Shown here in pieces: positions 11,025-21,968 of a stretch of 64,000 bases of DNA; the stretch's first letter is position 1, and every line of letters begins with the position of its first letter. The position numbers and the translations under genes were made by a program. The DNA is taken from positions 6,200,001-6,264,000 of the forward strand of contig OY744462.1 in assembly GCA_963556145.1 (NCBI GenBank), given 5' to 3'. The stretch is from Hygrocybe punicea (Eukaryota; Basidiomycota; Agaricomycetes; Agaricales; Hygrophoraceae). The notes beneath the pieces are model-generated. The model worked only from the letters and a program-made list of their open reading frames with translations. It was not told the DNA's origin and made no database searches.

Positions 11025-12194
11025 TCAATATATATACATGACTGGAAGGCAAACCTCATCGGGATTCTTGGTTGATGACGGATTTCCGGATTTCCGGCTT
11101 GTCGTTGGGGGTAACTTGGCACCTGGAGGTCGACTAGCTGGTGGTGGTGGTTTAACCCGAAAATCGTGCAGGAAACGCCACAGAGTAGAGGTATACCGGA
11201 CGTATAATTCTAGATGTGATACCGCTTGAAAGCCGGTCCTGTCTAATCCACAATCAGAATACGATGGGCAATAGTACGAATACCACGTACAAAGAATAGC
11301 TCTGTTGATCTGCTCGGCCACTGCTTCTCGTCTCTCCTGGCTCAGATATCGTGATGTTGGGCTCTCCTCAGGAACTTTGTACGCCAGAAGGCCACCCACG
11401 TTTTGTAGTTCCGTGGCATACATAACACGGTCGCTAGTCTTCCGTATCGTATCGACAGCGGCATATAGTTTTTGCGCTCTAGAAAGCAGCGAAGCTTGGT
11501 GATTATCAGGGTCGCGCTCATCACACTGGGTCATTTGAGGCGTATCTTGCGTACGAGTAGTGTTGGATGATGGCTCTCCTTTCGTAGGGCTGTAAGGAAG
11601 GGGGATGGTGCGGCATGCTTCAATGAATGCAAGGATACGGAGGTTGAGGGACAGATGGGCCGGTTCCACTGATGTTGGGGCTACATATTGCCATCTGTCT
11701 GCTGTCTGCTGCTGTACAGGAGGACCGAGGCCGGAATCATTGGGTTCGGACAAAACCGACGGAAAGTGTTCATCGAGAAGGATGGTCGCATCATCCACAC
11801 GACCTGAGAGAATAGCTATTCGTATACCTGTATATTTCGGCGGTATTCAGCCATGCACCCTAGTGCAAGTAACGCGACCCTGACGTACGTTCCCGAAGTT
11901 CAACTAGCCTCACCACTTCTTCAGCCAGCTCGGCGGGAGTATCGCTCCCTGGTTGTACAACCTCATCGCCGTCCGCGTTCAAATGTCTGATAGCACTGTC
12001 TTTGACGAAAGCCTTAGCTGTTGCAGTGTGGCAATTGTGACATAGGTAGTCTAGGACAAGAGCGCGCTGCCAACAGCCTTCAGAGATGGATTGGGAAGAA
12101 GAGGTTGCGTAAATACCAGATGATATGGAGTTGGAGTAAATTGCTGGTTGTTGGTGGGATGTCTCCTTGCCGATGGAGAAGATGGGCGTTGCAT
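11025..12194 (-). CDS. LisH-CTLH-CRA domain protein (RanBPM/GID-type)
   Basis: Start at 12,192-12,194 (MQRPSSPSARRHPTNN). A 50-base intron (GTATTT..GGCAG) brings in the LisH motif LVLDYLCHNCHTATAKAF. The CTLH part follows: TPAELAEEVVRLVELRER, then SGRVDDATILLDEHFPSVLS. The CRA-like region carries NLRILAFIEACRTIPLPY and SLLSRAQKLYAAVDTI. This matches scaffold subunits of GID/CTLH ubiquitin-ligase complexes, but the SPRY domain of RanBP9/10 is absent and there is no room for it before the neighbouring gene. The 3' end is uncertain: the frame stops at 11,025 (MYIY), but splicing into 10,877-11,000 is possible. The role in ubiquitin-dependent turnover is by homology. Confidence 0.72.
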
Positions 12195-12365
12195 AAAGCT
12201 AGGAGTGCCGTTGAACCGTACCAATTACCAGTGTATACGTATTAGAAAGGATTATAACAAAACTTATTTCCACGCTTTTGCTTCCGCTGTCTGATCAAGA
12301 AATTGCTCGTTATTATTAGGAAGATGCATTGTAGGCACAATCCCGACTTCGTAGAGCACAAAAAA

Positions 12366-14285
12366 TTACGAATCTTCCTGCGAGTTCAAAGTCCAACCTC
12401 TAGGCTGCACAGTCGACTCTTTCTGCGCGAGACCATGTTGAGAAAGCGCCGAGGAGTTCAATGGAGGTGGTGCCAATGTATCCCCACCAAGCAGACCAGC
12501 CTCCTCCTCTTCTATCGTCTTCCTCAGTGTCGATCTGCCACGATGATGATGGGGCCGGGGTCGGTAAACGAACGATTGAGAGACAATGGTAATATCGAAT
12601 ATCAAGGTACCGCCACTTCCAAGGAGGTACCTGTGATCCAACCATAGTAATTAGACATGCCAACAACCGTGAAACGAGAAGGGTAACGTACGGAATGGAT
12701 TCTCTGATGAATTCTGTGGAATTAGGAGGAGGTCCGGATAATTGGGGTGCGGATAGTATCGATGCAACATAAAATACATTTCCAAAGAAAGCGAACACAA
12801 AAAGATACATGGAGAGGCCCTGAGGAGAGGACACATTCAGATCCAGAAATCTGCGAGGCTTACCCAATACGCACCTCGACAGATTTCCTGCTGAACTGAT
12901 TGCTTTATCACATTAGCTTACCCGTAGGCTTCGCATGGGAGTGTGGAAAACACCTACATTCTTCCATATCTGGGGTAATCTTGACGTCAAGTATAGGGTG
13001 GTGCAAAGCCATGCAAATATACGTCCAAGGATGCGTTCTGCAGAAGGTTGTGGACGAGTTGAATCGCCGTGAGATATATCATCAGAAGGCTGTTCGGAGA
13101 ATATGGATTCGAGACTGCGAGGAACGATATCGAAGGTAGTTAGAGATGCTGAAGAGAAAGTCCCGTGGATGGACAGGTTTAATCCTTTCGTGGATAACAC
13201 TCTTCCCACACTTGTCCGGCTATTGGAGAAAATTTTAGAGTTGCTCCCAGTTATCGTCCCGACACCAAATAATGCCCAGATTGCCAGAAACACCATGCCT
13301 GCCCCACGTCGAGTTGCCCCCTTGGAGCTCCTCCTGGTTCCTTCAGGACTTTCCGACTGCACGTTGATATTGTCGGCGTCCCTCTGAAGAGTTCGACCTC
13401 GCTCCAAAGTATCAAAGACACCCACAGCAGGTTCTGTGGGATCGGCTTGTGAGGCAGGAATGAAAGTACTTCTGGAGAGCAGTGGACTTCTGCTCGAACT
13501 TCCACCTCTCCTAGAATAACGTTCTGTGCTCCAGGAGACCCGCTTACTGGGTGCACGTTCGGAATGAAAACTCTCCATCATATCTGCCAAGGTCCTATCA
13601 TGAGCACCGTCATCATCACCAGTCGTCTCCCTTGAAACATGGCTCGCTGAACTTGGATAGGGTTGATCAGTGCCGTCTCTCAGCGAGTTTTGCGTGTCTG
13701 CTTGTTCGTTTTGTTGAGCAGCAAGAGCAGCAGCAACTGCCACGTTCGCGGCGACCGCTGACAGAGTACGATATCGCGGAGCTAATCTGCCGCTAGGAAT
13801 GCGGCGGATTGTTGCTGACGCCGTACGTGCGCGCGACCGAGAACGTGGGAGGGATTTGCGATGGTAGTAAAAATATTGGACAAGAAGGGTGAAGTCGACG
13901 AAAACAAAATACGCGGCAAGTAATGTCTGTAGGAGAGCAGAGGTTCACAGAGACAAGGGAATAATATATGAATCCTCACTTGAAAGGGTAGTTGATGAGT
14001 GAGGATGCATCCGATTAAATTCGAGAGATCGCCTGGTTGTCCCAGATCGGTCAAAATCTGGGTTAAAATGGGTCCAGAAAGAACACACCAAGAGCCCAAT
14101 TGGCAAGAAAAGGGAGTGCAAGGCCATCACAAGACTGTCGCTTGATATTCTCTAGGACCTGTCTAGATCGTATTGTCAGTCATATCATGACCTGCCTTGA
14201 CTGAAGCGACGAACGGAAACTGTGCACCCAACCAACAAGCTATGGATGTGTAGCCCAGAATATCGCTGACCGTCGGTCCCACCAT
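12366..14285 (-). CDS. PQ-loop repeat vacuolar/lysosomal transporter-like membrane protein
   Basis: Start at 14,283-14,285 (MVGPTVSDILGYTSIACWLG). The first PQ-loop region (ILGYTSIACWLGAQFP, then LVQYFYYHRK) is followed by a Ser/Arg-rich loop of over 200 residues (about 13,840-13,100). The second PQ motif, LCTTLYLTSRLPQIWKN, lies at about 12,965-13,015. Further helices follow, with GSGGTLIFDITIVSQSFVYR and an acidic TIEEEEAGLL tail ending at 12,366. PQ-loop proteins of the Ypq/PQLC2 group export cationic amino acids from the vacuole; substrate here is inferred. The inserted cytoplasmic loop is far longer than in animal members and contains possible phosphosites. Several introns of about 50-60 bases. 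Confidence 0.82.
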
Positions 14286-14652
14286 CGAATACCTGCTCAG
14301 GCCCGACTAATCGTCAGAGCAATGCGGTTTGCTCGGTTGCACAGGCATTTTGTTTGCCCTTCGGTCAAGTGGCGACCAGGAGTTTGAATATTGGATCAAA
14401 CAATGAACATATATGGAATAAATGTAGCTGAGCTTGAAAAATACTAAATCGTATAAATCGTATAAACTTATTTTTTGGCCGAATATCAACACAAATCATG
14501 TTAAAATACGACGTCTGCGATGAAAGGCGTTGAATACCACAGATTTTTATTACTTATGCAGTACTCATGAGCCAAGTGACAATTGAGATGATGACAGCGC
14601 AGCGTATTTGTACATACAATCACAAGAAATTATGGTGTCCGATGAAATCATG
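14286..14652. other. Intergenic, 5' region of the PQ-loop gene and 3' UTR of the BRI3-like gene
   Basis: AT-rich stretch around 14,400-14,520 with no convincing coding signal. No RNA gene recognised. Confidence 0.6.
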
Positions 14653-15158
14653 TCAAGCCACCATTCGCACCCCACATCGTGAGCATCGCCGCTCAGTGTC
14701 TGCGCTGTAGCAGAACATGAATTTGGGCTCGGACATGGGGGCAATCGATGAGACTTACAAAAGACAGATCAATCCAATGGGGAAGCAAAAGATGGCAGTG
14801 AGGATGCCACAGAGCCCGAACTTGGTTGACGGGTCGTGAATTCCGTGAGCACATCTTGCATATACTGGACGAGCCTGCTATCAGCCGAGAAGCCTTTTCG
14901 GTCTATGCTGAACTCACACTCGTCACGATACTGTTGACCTGCTGCTGGGGTCAGAGTGATCACTTGCGCTGTGGGCGGTTGTGGCGCTACTTGTACTGGT
15001 TGGGGGTAACTCGGCGGTGGAACTGTCGCAGGAGTTGGCGGCACTGGGGGTTGGGTCACTGGTTGGGTCACTGGGGGTTGGGTCACTGGGGGTTGGGCCA
15101 CTTGGGTCACTGCAGGCAGGGGTTGTTTCTCGTCAACTTTCTCGCCGGTTTGAGCCAT
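14653..15158 (-). CDS. Brain protein I3 (BRI3)-like small membrane protein
   Basis: Start ATG at 15,156-15,158, stop TGA at 14,653-14,655. Three exons: a proline-rich N-terminus with VTQPPVTQP repeats, the join QQYRDE/LYARCAHGIHDPSTKFG, and after a last intron ADTERRCSRCGVRMVA. The central hydrophobic segment GILTAIFCFPIGLICLF and the flanking cysteines (CAHG, CSRCG) are the signature of the BRI3 family. BRI3 proteins are small late-endosome/lysosome-associated membrane proteins; their biochemical role is poorly defined. Length is about 133 residues. It is divergent from the oxygenase at 15,331, with 172 bases between the starts. Confidence 0.8.
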
Positions 15159-15330
15159 AGTGTGAATTGTGAGGGGATGAGTGGGTAATTGGAAGACAGG
15201 AGTCTCGCGGAGCCACAGACATAGTAAATTTCTTGGTTATGATGCCGTGCATAATGGATGAGGCGGTCATGATAATGCGGCTCATGTCCACCCCGCATCA
15301 CGTGCTGCCGCAACAGTGGCAACTTGACAG

Positions 15331-16479
15331 ATGCCTGAAATCGTCGGCCAAAATTCAGTAGGGGGACCATCTCCTGCTAGTAAACCTGACTCGGATAAAC
15401 CTAGGTATCAGCCGCCTGCAGGCACTGCGCTGAATCACAGAGTCAGCAACTATGCCCCACCACCAGGTCTACCACCGGGTTATCCTCGTCTTGTTGACTT
15501 TCCCTTCCTTTCTCATGATCAAATTCCAACCCTATGTACTCAAGGCTATTCTCGTGTCCATCTACCAGCAGTTCACCCGCTGCTCGTCGCCGCTTCAGCC
15601 CTCTTCGCAACTTCGCGTGACTTCTTTGCCAAACCACTTGAGCACAAGGAACAATTTCACCTCTCGAAGTTTTGCGAAGGCAAAGTTGACACCTCCGATG
15701 AGGGTTGGTCCTGGGTAAAAGGCGAGAAAGAGATGCTTACCGTCCGGCGAACCCGTCCTTTATGCCCACCTGAAGTCACCGATAACGCTCAGACACTATG
15801 GCGGGAGTGCGGATGTCTCTTGCAGGCTATGATGCACGCTGTCGAGAATAGTTTGAACCTGAAGGACGGAGCGTTCGATAATGTTGTCACGAAGGAATGT
15901 GTGTTGCCGTTGGAGGAGAGGCATGCAACTATGCTGAGGATGTTTCGATACGAGAGGACCGAAAATCCGCGTCTCGTCGCTGCGCACCATTGCGATATCG
16001 GATTGCTCTCACTCGTTATTGGTTCGTCTCCAGGTCTGGACGTGTGGGATAGCAGGACGGGGCAATGGGTGTCGATTGAAGACGATGGTGCTGAAAAGAA
16101 TGGCGGACTGACACTCACTTTACTTGCTGGGAGGACACTCACCCGCCTTACCAACCAACGATACAAACCTGGCCTTCACCGCGTCTTCGTCCCTCCCGCA
16201 AACCCTTCTTCCTCAGCCGACGACGGAAAGTATCGTTACAGTCTCGTATTCGCGCTGCGTCCCCATAAACACGCGATCATCTCCACCTCAGCTCTTACAT
16301 CCGATGTCACTGGTGAGTTCCAGTACCCACTGGAAGGTGTCAGGTCACAGATAATGTTCAATGCCATTGCGAATGCACATTGGAACGTAAATAGTGAAGT
16401 GGAAGAACGGGAGGCTCAGAGGATTCGATTGCAAAGGCTGAAGGCAGAAAGTACATTGAAATACCCCCGAGAATTCTGA
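15331..16479 (+). CDS. 2-oxoglutarate/Fe(II)-dependent oxygenase, isopenicillin-N-synthase-like
   Basis: Intronless frame of 382 residues, unusual here. The fold is that of the plant/fungal 2OG-Fe(II) dioxygenases: an N-terminal region with PRLVDFPFLSHDQIPTLCTQ, a core with RMFRYERTENPRLVAAHHCD, and the metal ligands H220-x-D222 and H283 (KPGLHRVF). The RYSLVFALRP stretch follows the distal histidine, where the 2-oxoglutarate carboxylate is usually bound. LTLLAGRTLTRLTNQRYKPG is the family's pre-histidine strand. It likely acts in the cytosol on a small molecule; the substrate is unknown and no biosynthetic cluster surrounds it. Convergent with NCA2. Confidence 0.85.
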   Translation: MPEIVGQNSVGGPSPASKPDSDKPRYQPPAGTALNHRVSNYAPPPGLPPGYPRLVDFPFLSHDQIPTLCTQGYSRVHLPAVHPLLVAASALFATSRDFFAKPLEHKEQFHLSKFCEGKVDTSDEGWSWVKGEKEMLTVRRTRPLCPPEVTDNAQTLWRECGCLLQAMMHAVENSLNLKDGAFDNVVTKECVLPLEERHATMLRMFRYERTENPRLVAAHHCDIGLLSLVIGSSPGLDVWDSRTGQWVSIEDDGAEKNGGLTLTLLAGRTLTRLTNQRYKPGLHRVFVPPANPSSSADDGKYRYSLVFALRPHKHAIISTSALTSDVTGEFQYPLEGVRSQIMFNAIANAHWNVNSEVEEREAQRIRLQRLKAESTLKYPREF

Positions 16480-16717
16480 AGCCTTTGCGACTGTACAAAT
16501 CTATTCTTTGAATAGGGATTAACCATCAATCGTTACCGTGCGTCAAACGAGCCTTGAAATGGACGGTCTTCCGTGATCGAGAGATCCCACCGGGATCTAA
16601 TAGACATGACCCAATATTGGGACCGATGGTTGACTGTTGCACACGCAAGGGGGGCCTGAACATTCGTTGTTAATAGTAGAGAAGTCTTGGTCAGGCTCAC
16701 AACATTACCGAGACCTC

Positions 16718-18812
16718 CTACACTATAGCCTTACTACCTCCCCACCCAAGTATCACCCCCCAGCACCTCCACATCCTCTCCACAACTCTCATCTTCTCCT
16801 CCCTCCCCAAGCCCGGATCCTCCAAATCCTCCACATCTTCCAAAAACCCCTCTTGGAGTTGTGAATGTGCTGGGAGGGAGGCCAAAGCGAAAGTGCGTAG
16901 GCGAGTAAGAGAGAGTAGGAGCAGGCCTGTCGTCAGTGGTGGGATTGTTGAAGACAACGAATGTGATATGGGAGGCGCCATTTGGATGTGAGAAGAACGA
17001 GGTTGTGATATTAGTAGACGTTCAACGCGACGCATGTCCGTCCAGACTTCTTTCTGCCGCCTGGATCCTCCAAGCCTAGCCCTCCGAGCACTATGCAACA
17101 ACCTACCCGTATACCCGCACAGAAAATAGACGATTGTAAGTGAGGGAGCAACTCCCACGAAAGCAAAGGTGAGCTCCTGCGATCTAAGCAGCTTGTCGAT
17201 CCCAGTCAGAGTCTGGTCAATGTCGACCTACCCAATCGTAAGAATTTCGATACCAGAAACCAAGAAAGGCAAACGGGTTACCTTGGCCTTTTGTACTTGT
17301 ATAAACACCGATCGCAGCAAGGTGCCTGTGAGAGCAGACTTCAGGGGAGTCTTGATATCCTGCTCGTATATCTCCAACACTGGCGTCAAGTCCCCTGCTT
17401 GAATCTTTTCCGAAAGAGCTTGCAACTGCGCAGCGTCATAGTGGAGTTTATCCCGTGCCAAGGAGAGCGTCATTCGTTCCAGGGACTATGATTAATGCAG
17501 TGTGACTTGGCAGGTAAGTCCATCCAACAGCAGAATGAGATACATACATGAAAATCAGCACCCACACCCTCTTTCCTGATAATGACCCCTTCCTCCCCAC
17601 CAGCTCTAACAGTCTTCACAATCTCTCTCAAAGGTTCGAATAACCACCCTCGTATGAAACCATACGCAGTCTCCTTGGTGTCCTTCCAGAGCTGCAACAA
17701 GCTCTGACGTGACACATACAGTGTTTTGGCGGCATAAATGATCAGAGGTGGGATGAGGAGAATGCGGGGCCAGAGAAGGGTCAGTCGAGAGGGACGTAAG
17801 AGCATGCTGGATGTGAGATGTGCGGCATGTTCCACCGTTTGCGTGGTGAGAGTACTGGCCAAGCTTTGGATGAAAGTGATATTGTCAACCGGGCTTGGCA
17901 ACGGTGCGGATCCGTTGGCAATTTGTTTTTGGAGTTGCGCGACGAACGACTGACGATCCTGGTCCTGGTCCAAAATCAGCGTCAGTGAATCACGCATCTC
18001 GACTAGTCTACCCAACACCTCCGCCCTTTCATCCCTAGTCATTTCTAGCTTTTTGCGTTTTAGTCGACATTCCTGCCTCGCGAGCTCTAGAGGCATTGTT
18101 ATGAATGTGAGGGAACCTTGGAAGAGGCATGCCGGAGCGGCTGATAGCGATGCAGACAATCGGTAATCGCGGAGGTGAGGGAATAGGGCGGTGAGAAGGA
18201 CGTTCGGACGCAGCAAGCTCGGGGATGGGAATAGTCGTCTGAGGGACGAAGGAGTAAATAAGTAGGGACGGATGGGGAGTCCCCTTGTACGAAATGTGTG
18301 CAGGATAACACCCATCATATTTGTAAACCTGGAAGGAAAAGCTGGCGGGCGTTCAGAATAGGGGCACAGTCAAATCTGAGGCGTTCACTTTGGAAGAGGT
18401 ACCAGGCTACCTTCAGGCGGGAGCACTCGATATCTGCCCACCACTCAGCCTCAGCCTCGACTTCCATAGCCTCGTTCAGAAAGCAGTCGAGTGATTCAGA
18501 ATAAAGACCAAGTATGATTTTGTCCTGGATGCATTTCAACAACAGAAACTCGTCACTGTCGGACTGCAGCCCTGTGAGGTAAGTCGGTTCCTTCTGGTTG
18601 AGCTGGACTAGAGAATTGATGCCATCGCGAATCTGAGTTGGTGAGAGAGGCCCTTTGAGAGAGTTGAACAGAGAATGGAGCCTGAGGTTGCTGATTCTGT
18701 CTCGCGGGTCATGGACGTTCAGGGTGGTGGTGGTGGTCGATAGTGGAATAGTTGGATCTGTGAGATGGCCTGAGAGGTTTCTGACGTGGTGCTTGACAAA
18801 CGTCGATGCCAT
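16718..18812 (-). CDS. NCA2: NCA2-like mitochondrial protein
   Basis: Start at 18,810-18,812 (MASTFVKHHVRNLSGHL). Exon 1 (to about 18,400) gives the helical N-terminal region. The main exon (about 18,290-17,545) carries MPLELARQECRLKRKKLEMT, VDNITFIQSLASTL, the hydrophobic WPRILLIPPLIIYAA, and WLFEPLREIVKTVRAGGEEG, the hallmark of NCA2. Later exons give LEIYEQDIKTPLKSALTGTL and LTFAFVGVAPSLTIVYFLCG. In yeast Nca2 helps regulate mitochondrial ATP6/ATP8 expression and sits in the outer membrane. The tail has basic and hydrophobic stretches. The short intergenic stretch 16,480-16,717 separates it from the convergent oxygenase. Confidence 0.85.
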
Positions 18813-19173
18813 AGCGCTAGCTGAGTGGACGTCAACGGCGCGTAGTCATTGTACAAACTCAAAGGCGCGCTATGCACACAGATGTTCGGGAACAAACTTT
18901 TGAGCGCGCTGGACGGTCTGCAACAACGTAAATGGCAGATCACCCCCGGCTAAGATTCTGTATCACTGAAAATCAGGAGATGTGTCCTGCAAGCTGCAAG
19001 CTGCAATTGCAAGGCTCAAGCTTTGTTATTTTGGCATCGTGTGAACAGTGACAACTCATTTTTTTCGGCCCAATAATTGAGGCCTGAGGCCTGAGGTCCA
19101 GTTTCACAATCGGGGTATTTCACCAACGCTATTCCTTGTAAAATAAACTGAAAGACCTTTCGTTAATAATAGA
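18813..19173. promoter_or_regulatory. Bidirectional promoter region, NCA2 / chromodomain gene
   Basis: 361 bases between two divergent starts. It contains short direct repeats (GCAAGCTGCAAGCTGCAA at about 18,990 and GGCCTGAGGCCTGAGG at about 19,080). No defined factor site is claimed. Confidence 0.4.
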
Positions 19174-21863
19174 ATGGCGGAAGAAGAGGAGTATGAAGTC
19201 GGTCAGTTCTTTTTTTCAACAAACCATTGTGCATCTCCTCTAAAGTCAACGTAGAATCCATCCTTCGGGCTCGTGTCGATCGTGTGAGAGGAAAACACTT
19301 ACTTTGGGTGCGCCCCATTCCCTCCATCGTCTGATGGATGAACTGACCAGATTGGGATCAACCATATAGAAATATCACGTCAAGGTGCCTTCAGTGTTCA
19401 ATGTAAAATTATTCCTTCAATTGCTTATTCTTACCATTATTAGTGGAAAGGTTATGGCCGGGAAGATAATACGTGAGTATCATACCCAGGTAGTGCGACC
19501 CAGCTGACTCGCCTGACTCAGGTGGGAGCCTGAGCAATCGTTTGAGGGCGGAGCCGAACAGTTCATTGACCGATTTTGGGATCGTGCCGATACAGGTGGC
19601 AGGGACATAACCGATCTCAGTTTGTTCAAGGTTGGAGAAGAATTTTATCCTATTGGACCGCCGCGTATGTCACTATCGTCGTATCTAGGGGCAATGCATA
19701 ACCATTCTATCCAGGGCGTAAAGGAAAACGAAAAAGGTTGACAGTCGACAATTCCAAGTCCGTTCAATCTCTTGCCCGGACTTCCAACCAGAACGATGCG
19801 AACAGTGCCAGGTCTAATAAGAGACAGCGCAGCTCCACTGGTGTTCCGGAAGAAAACGCACCTGTTATGAAACGAAACCGTGGACGAACACCCGAGTCAA
19901 GATATGAACATGCTTCCACTTCGGCCAAGAAGACGAAAGGGAAGTTGAAGGCACTAGACAAAAAGAAAAACGTTCCACATGACTCACGAAATGGCCGACG
20001 ACTTGCTTCCCGACGCTCCTCTAACTCCAAGAAGAATGTCCTGCCGCAGTCATCGGAGGACTCAGAAGACGAAATCATGCGCGACTATCTTGTCCCTCCA
20101 TCTGACCAAGAAAATTCCACAGAATCTCATCGGGAGAAAAAGTCTTCATCGAAAGGTGCTGAGAATTCACAGTTTCGCCGGCATATTCACGAAGCCTTTG
20201 TTGATGATAAAACGCGGCATTCAGAAGAAAAGGAGGCAGCTATCAGTCACGACTCACCTTTGTTCGGCGACTCTGATTGTGATTCCCCGGAACCCATCAC
20301 TCAGGATACCACCGACGCAGGGAATCATCAGAGATCTGTCTCCGCTCCCTTGTCCGCGGGTACCTCTGCCATTCCTCCCCCTTCAGTGCCATCGCATCGG
20401 GCACGGGCAGCCAATCCGCTCGTCAAAATGGTTGATGAGGCCAGTTTTCAAGGTATGCAGGGAGCGATCAAAGCGCGATTCCTGCGGAACCCTGTTTCTA
20501 CCGATTCACCCGTGGGTCCTTCAGTGAATGGAGGTGCAGGATCGCGGCCCTCACGTCCCCCCACCGCCAAACCGGGACCTTCGTCGTCTCGGGGCCTACA
20601 GAAAAAGAACGTCAGCTCTCTATTGACCTTCCAGAAAGGTTCGTTGCAGACGGTGAAGGGGAAGTATTCGTCGCTAGCTGCCGATCAGCCAGCTAGTGGT
20701 GCAAACATGGAAAATATAAGTCGTGAAAACAACGGTCAGGCAACCATAAATATGTGGGGAAACGAAGGGGAAGAAGGGGATCTGGAAGGTAACGTAATTC
20801 CGGGGTTGGGAAACTTCCATACGGGCCCTTCCGCGTCGTCGCAACCAGTGCCCACTGGACCAGAACTTCTACGGTTGGCTGGCCTCGACACTCAGATGGC
20901 GGAGACGCTCGCAGATTTTGATGATGAACCTCCTGCTGAAGCGACTAATGATCAATCGGATGCAGGCGAGCCCCTTCCGCAGCAAAGGTAACCATATTTT
21001 TCGATATCGCCTCGTCTCACCGGGTGACTTCATCCTTTACATTTCTAGCGTTGAGCTAGCCAAGGATAAATTATTTCCCAAGGGCTTGCTGTCTCCGTCT
21101 GTGGCCAATACAGTCAGTGCTGCATGGCAACGTTCCACCATTTTCGGTCCTTTGTTTGTGACTTTTTTTGCAATTTTCCATAACGAAAACTGAAGAGTCT
21201 TACAGGGGTCTGGGGACCGATATGCCGTTGTTGACCGACGTGGATACCGTTTCGGATCCGTGGGTGTAATATTCTTTTGTTGTATGTGTTTCTGACATCC
21301 GCTACAACAGGGAGGCCACTACAACCCGGCCTCCATTTTTCCTGACCCTTGATTCTTCGGTTTCTATCCCTGTTATCCTCAAAGATATATCCTCCCAGGA
21401 AACACCCTCTCTTGACTTCATTGTTAGAAAAAGTCCCAAGGGGCCTCCTGGGCAATTTTATCACGAACCGTTCGTCTCAGCGTTGCTAGAGACCCTTCGG
21501 ACAGGAGGTTCGTCTGCCAGGATAGCACCTGATGCCAGTGTCAACGAAGATCAGACCCAGCATTTTGAACGATTCCGTACACGCTTGGAATCCGGCGAGC
21601 TGGTGAGTGGTCCTTCAAATTATGTCATTCTGCATTCTAAAACATTTCCCTTGACGAATGACTTGTTTGTCCAGTTTGTGGCCATGGCAGGAGTTGAAGT
21701 GCTCGCTTTTTGTTCCTCCCAACACACGCTTATGAGCCAGAAACTTAATGTGCCTCCAATGCTTCTTGGTCTCCCGAATACTGTTCTGGTCTCACGTGTT
21801 GTGATCGAGGATTATTCCGCTTACGCCGATGCTGCAATCCATGCAGACAGCGTTCGATGGTAG
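19174..21863 (+). CDS. Chromodomain protein with long disordered linker and conserved C-terminal domain
   Basis: Start ATG at 19,174. Six or more small exons build a canonical chromodomain: YEVESILRARVDRVRGKHLL, KYHVKWKGYGREDNTWEPEQ and SFEGGAEQFIDRFWDR. The aromatic cage (Y, W, W) is present, so binding to methylated H3 lysine is expected. A long Ser/Arg/Lys-rich linker (19,738 to about 20,990) has putative nuclear localisation signals (RRKGKRKRL). The C-terminal exons encode a folded-looking module with SVSIPVILKDISSQ, FRTRLESGELFVAMAGVEVL and LGLPNTVLVSRVVI, which is neither a chromoshadow nor a SET domain that I can recognise. An HP1/Chp-type heterochromatin role is inference. Stop at 21,861-21,863; RAD54 begins 105 bases on. 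Confidence 0.75.
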
Positions 21864-21968
21864 ATATGTACTATTCTAGTAGCAAAATATACACAGTGCT
21901 GTCATGTGACTGATTTTTGGCACGTGCTTGCTACGCGTCTGCCCATCGAATCTCATCCAACTGCTTTG

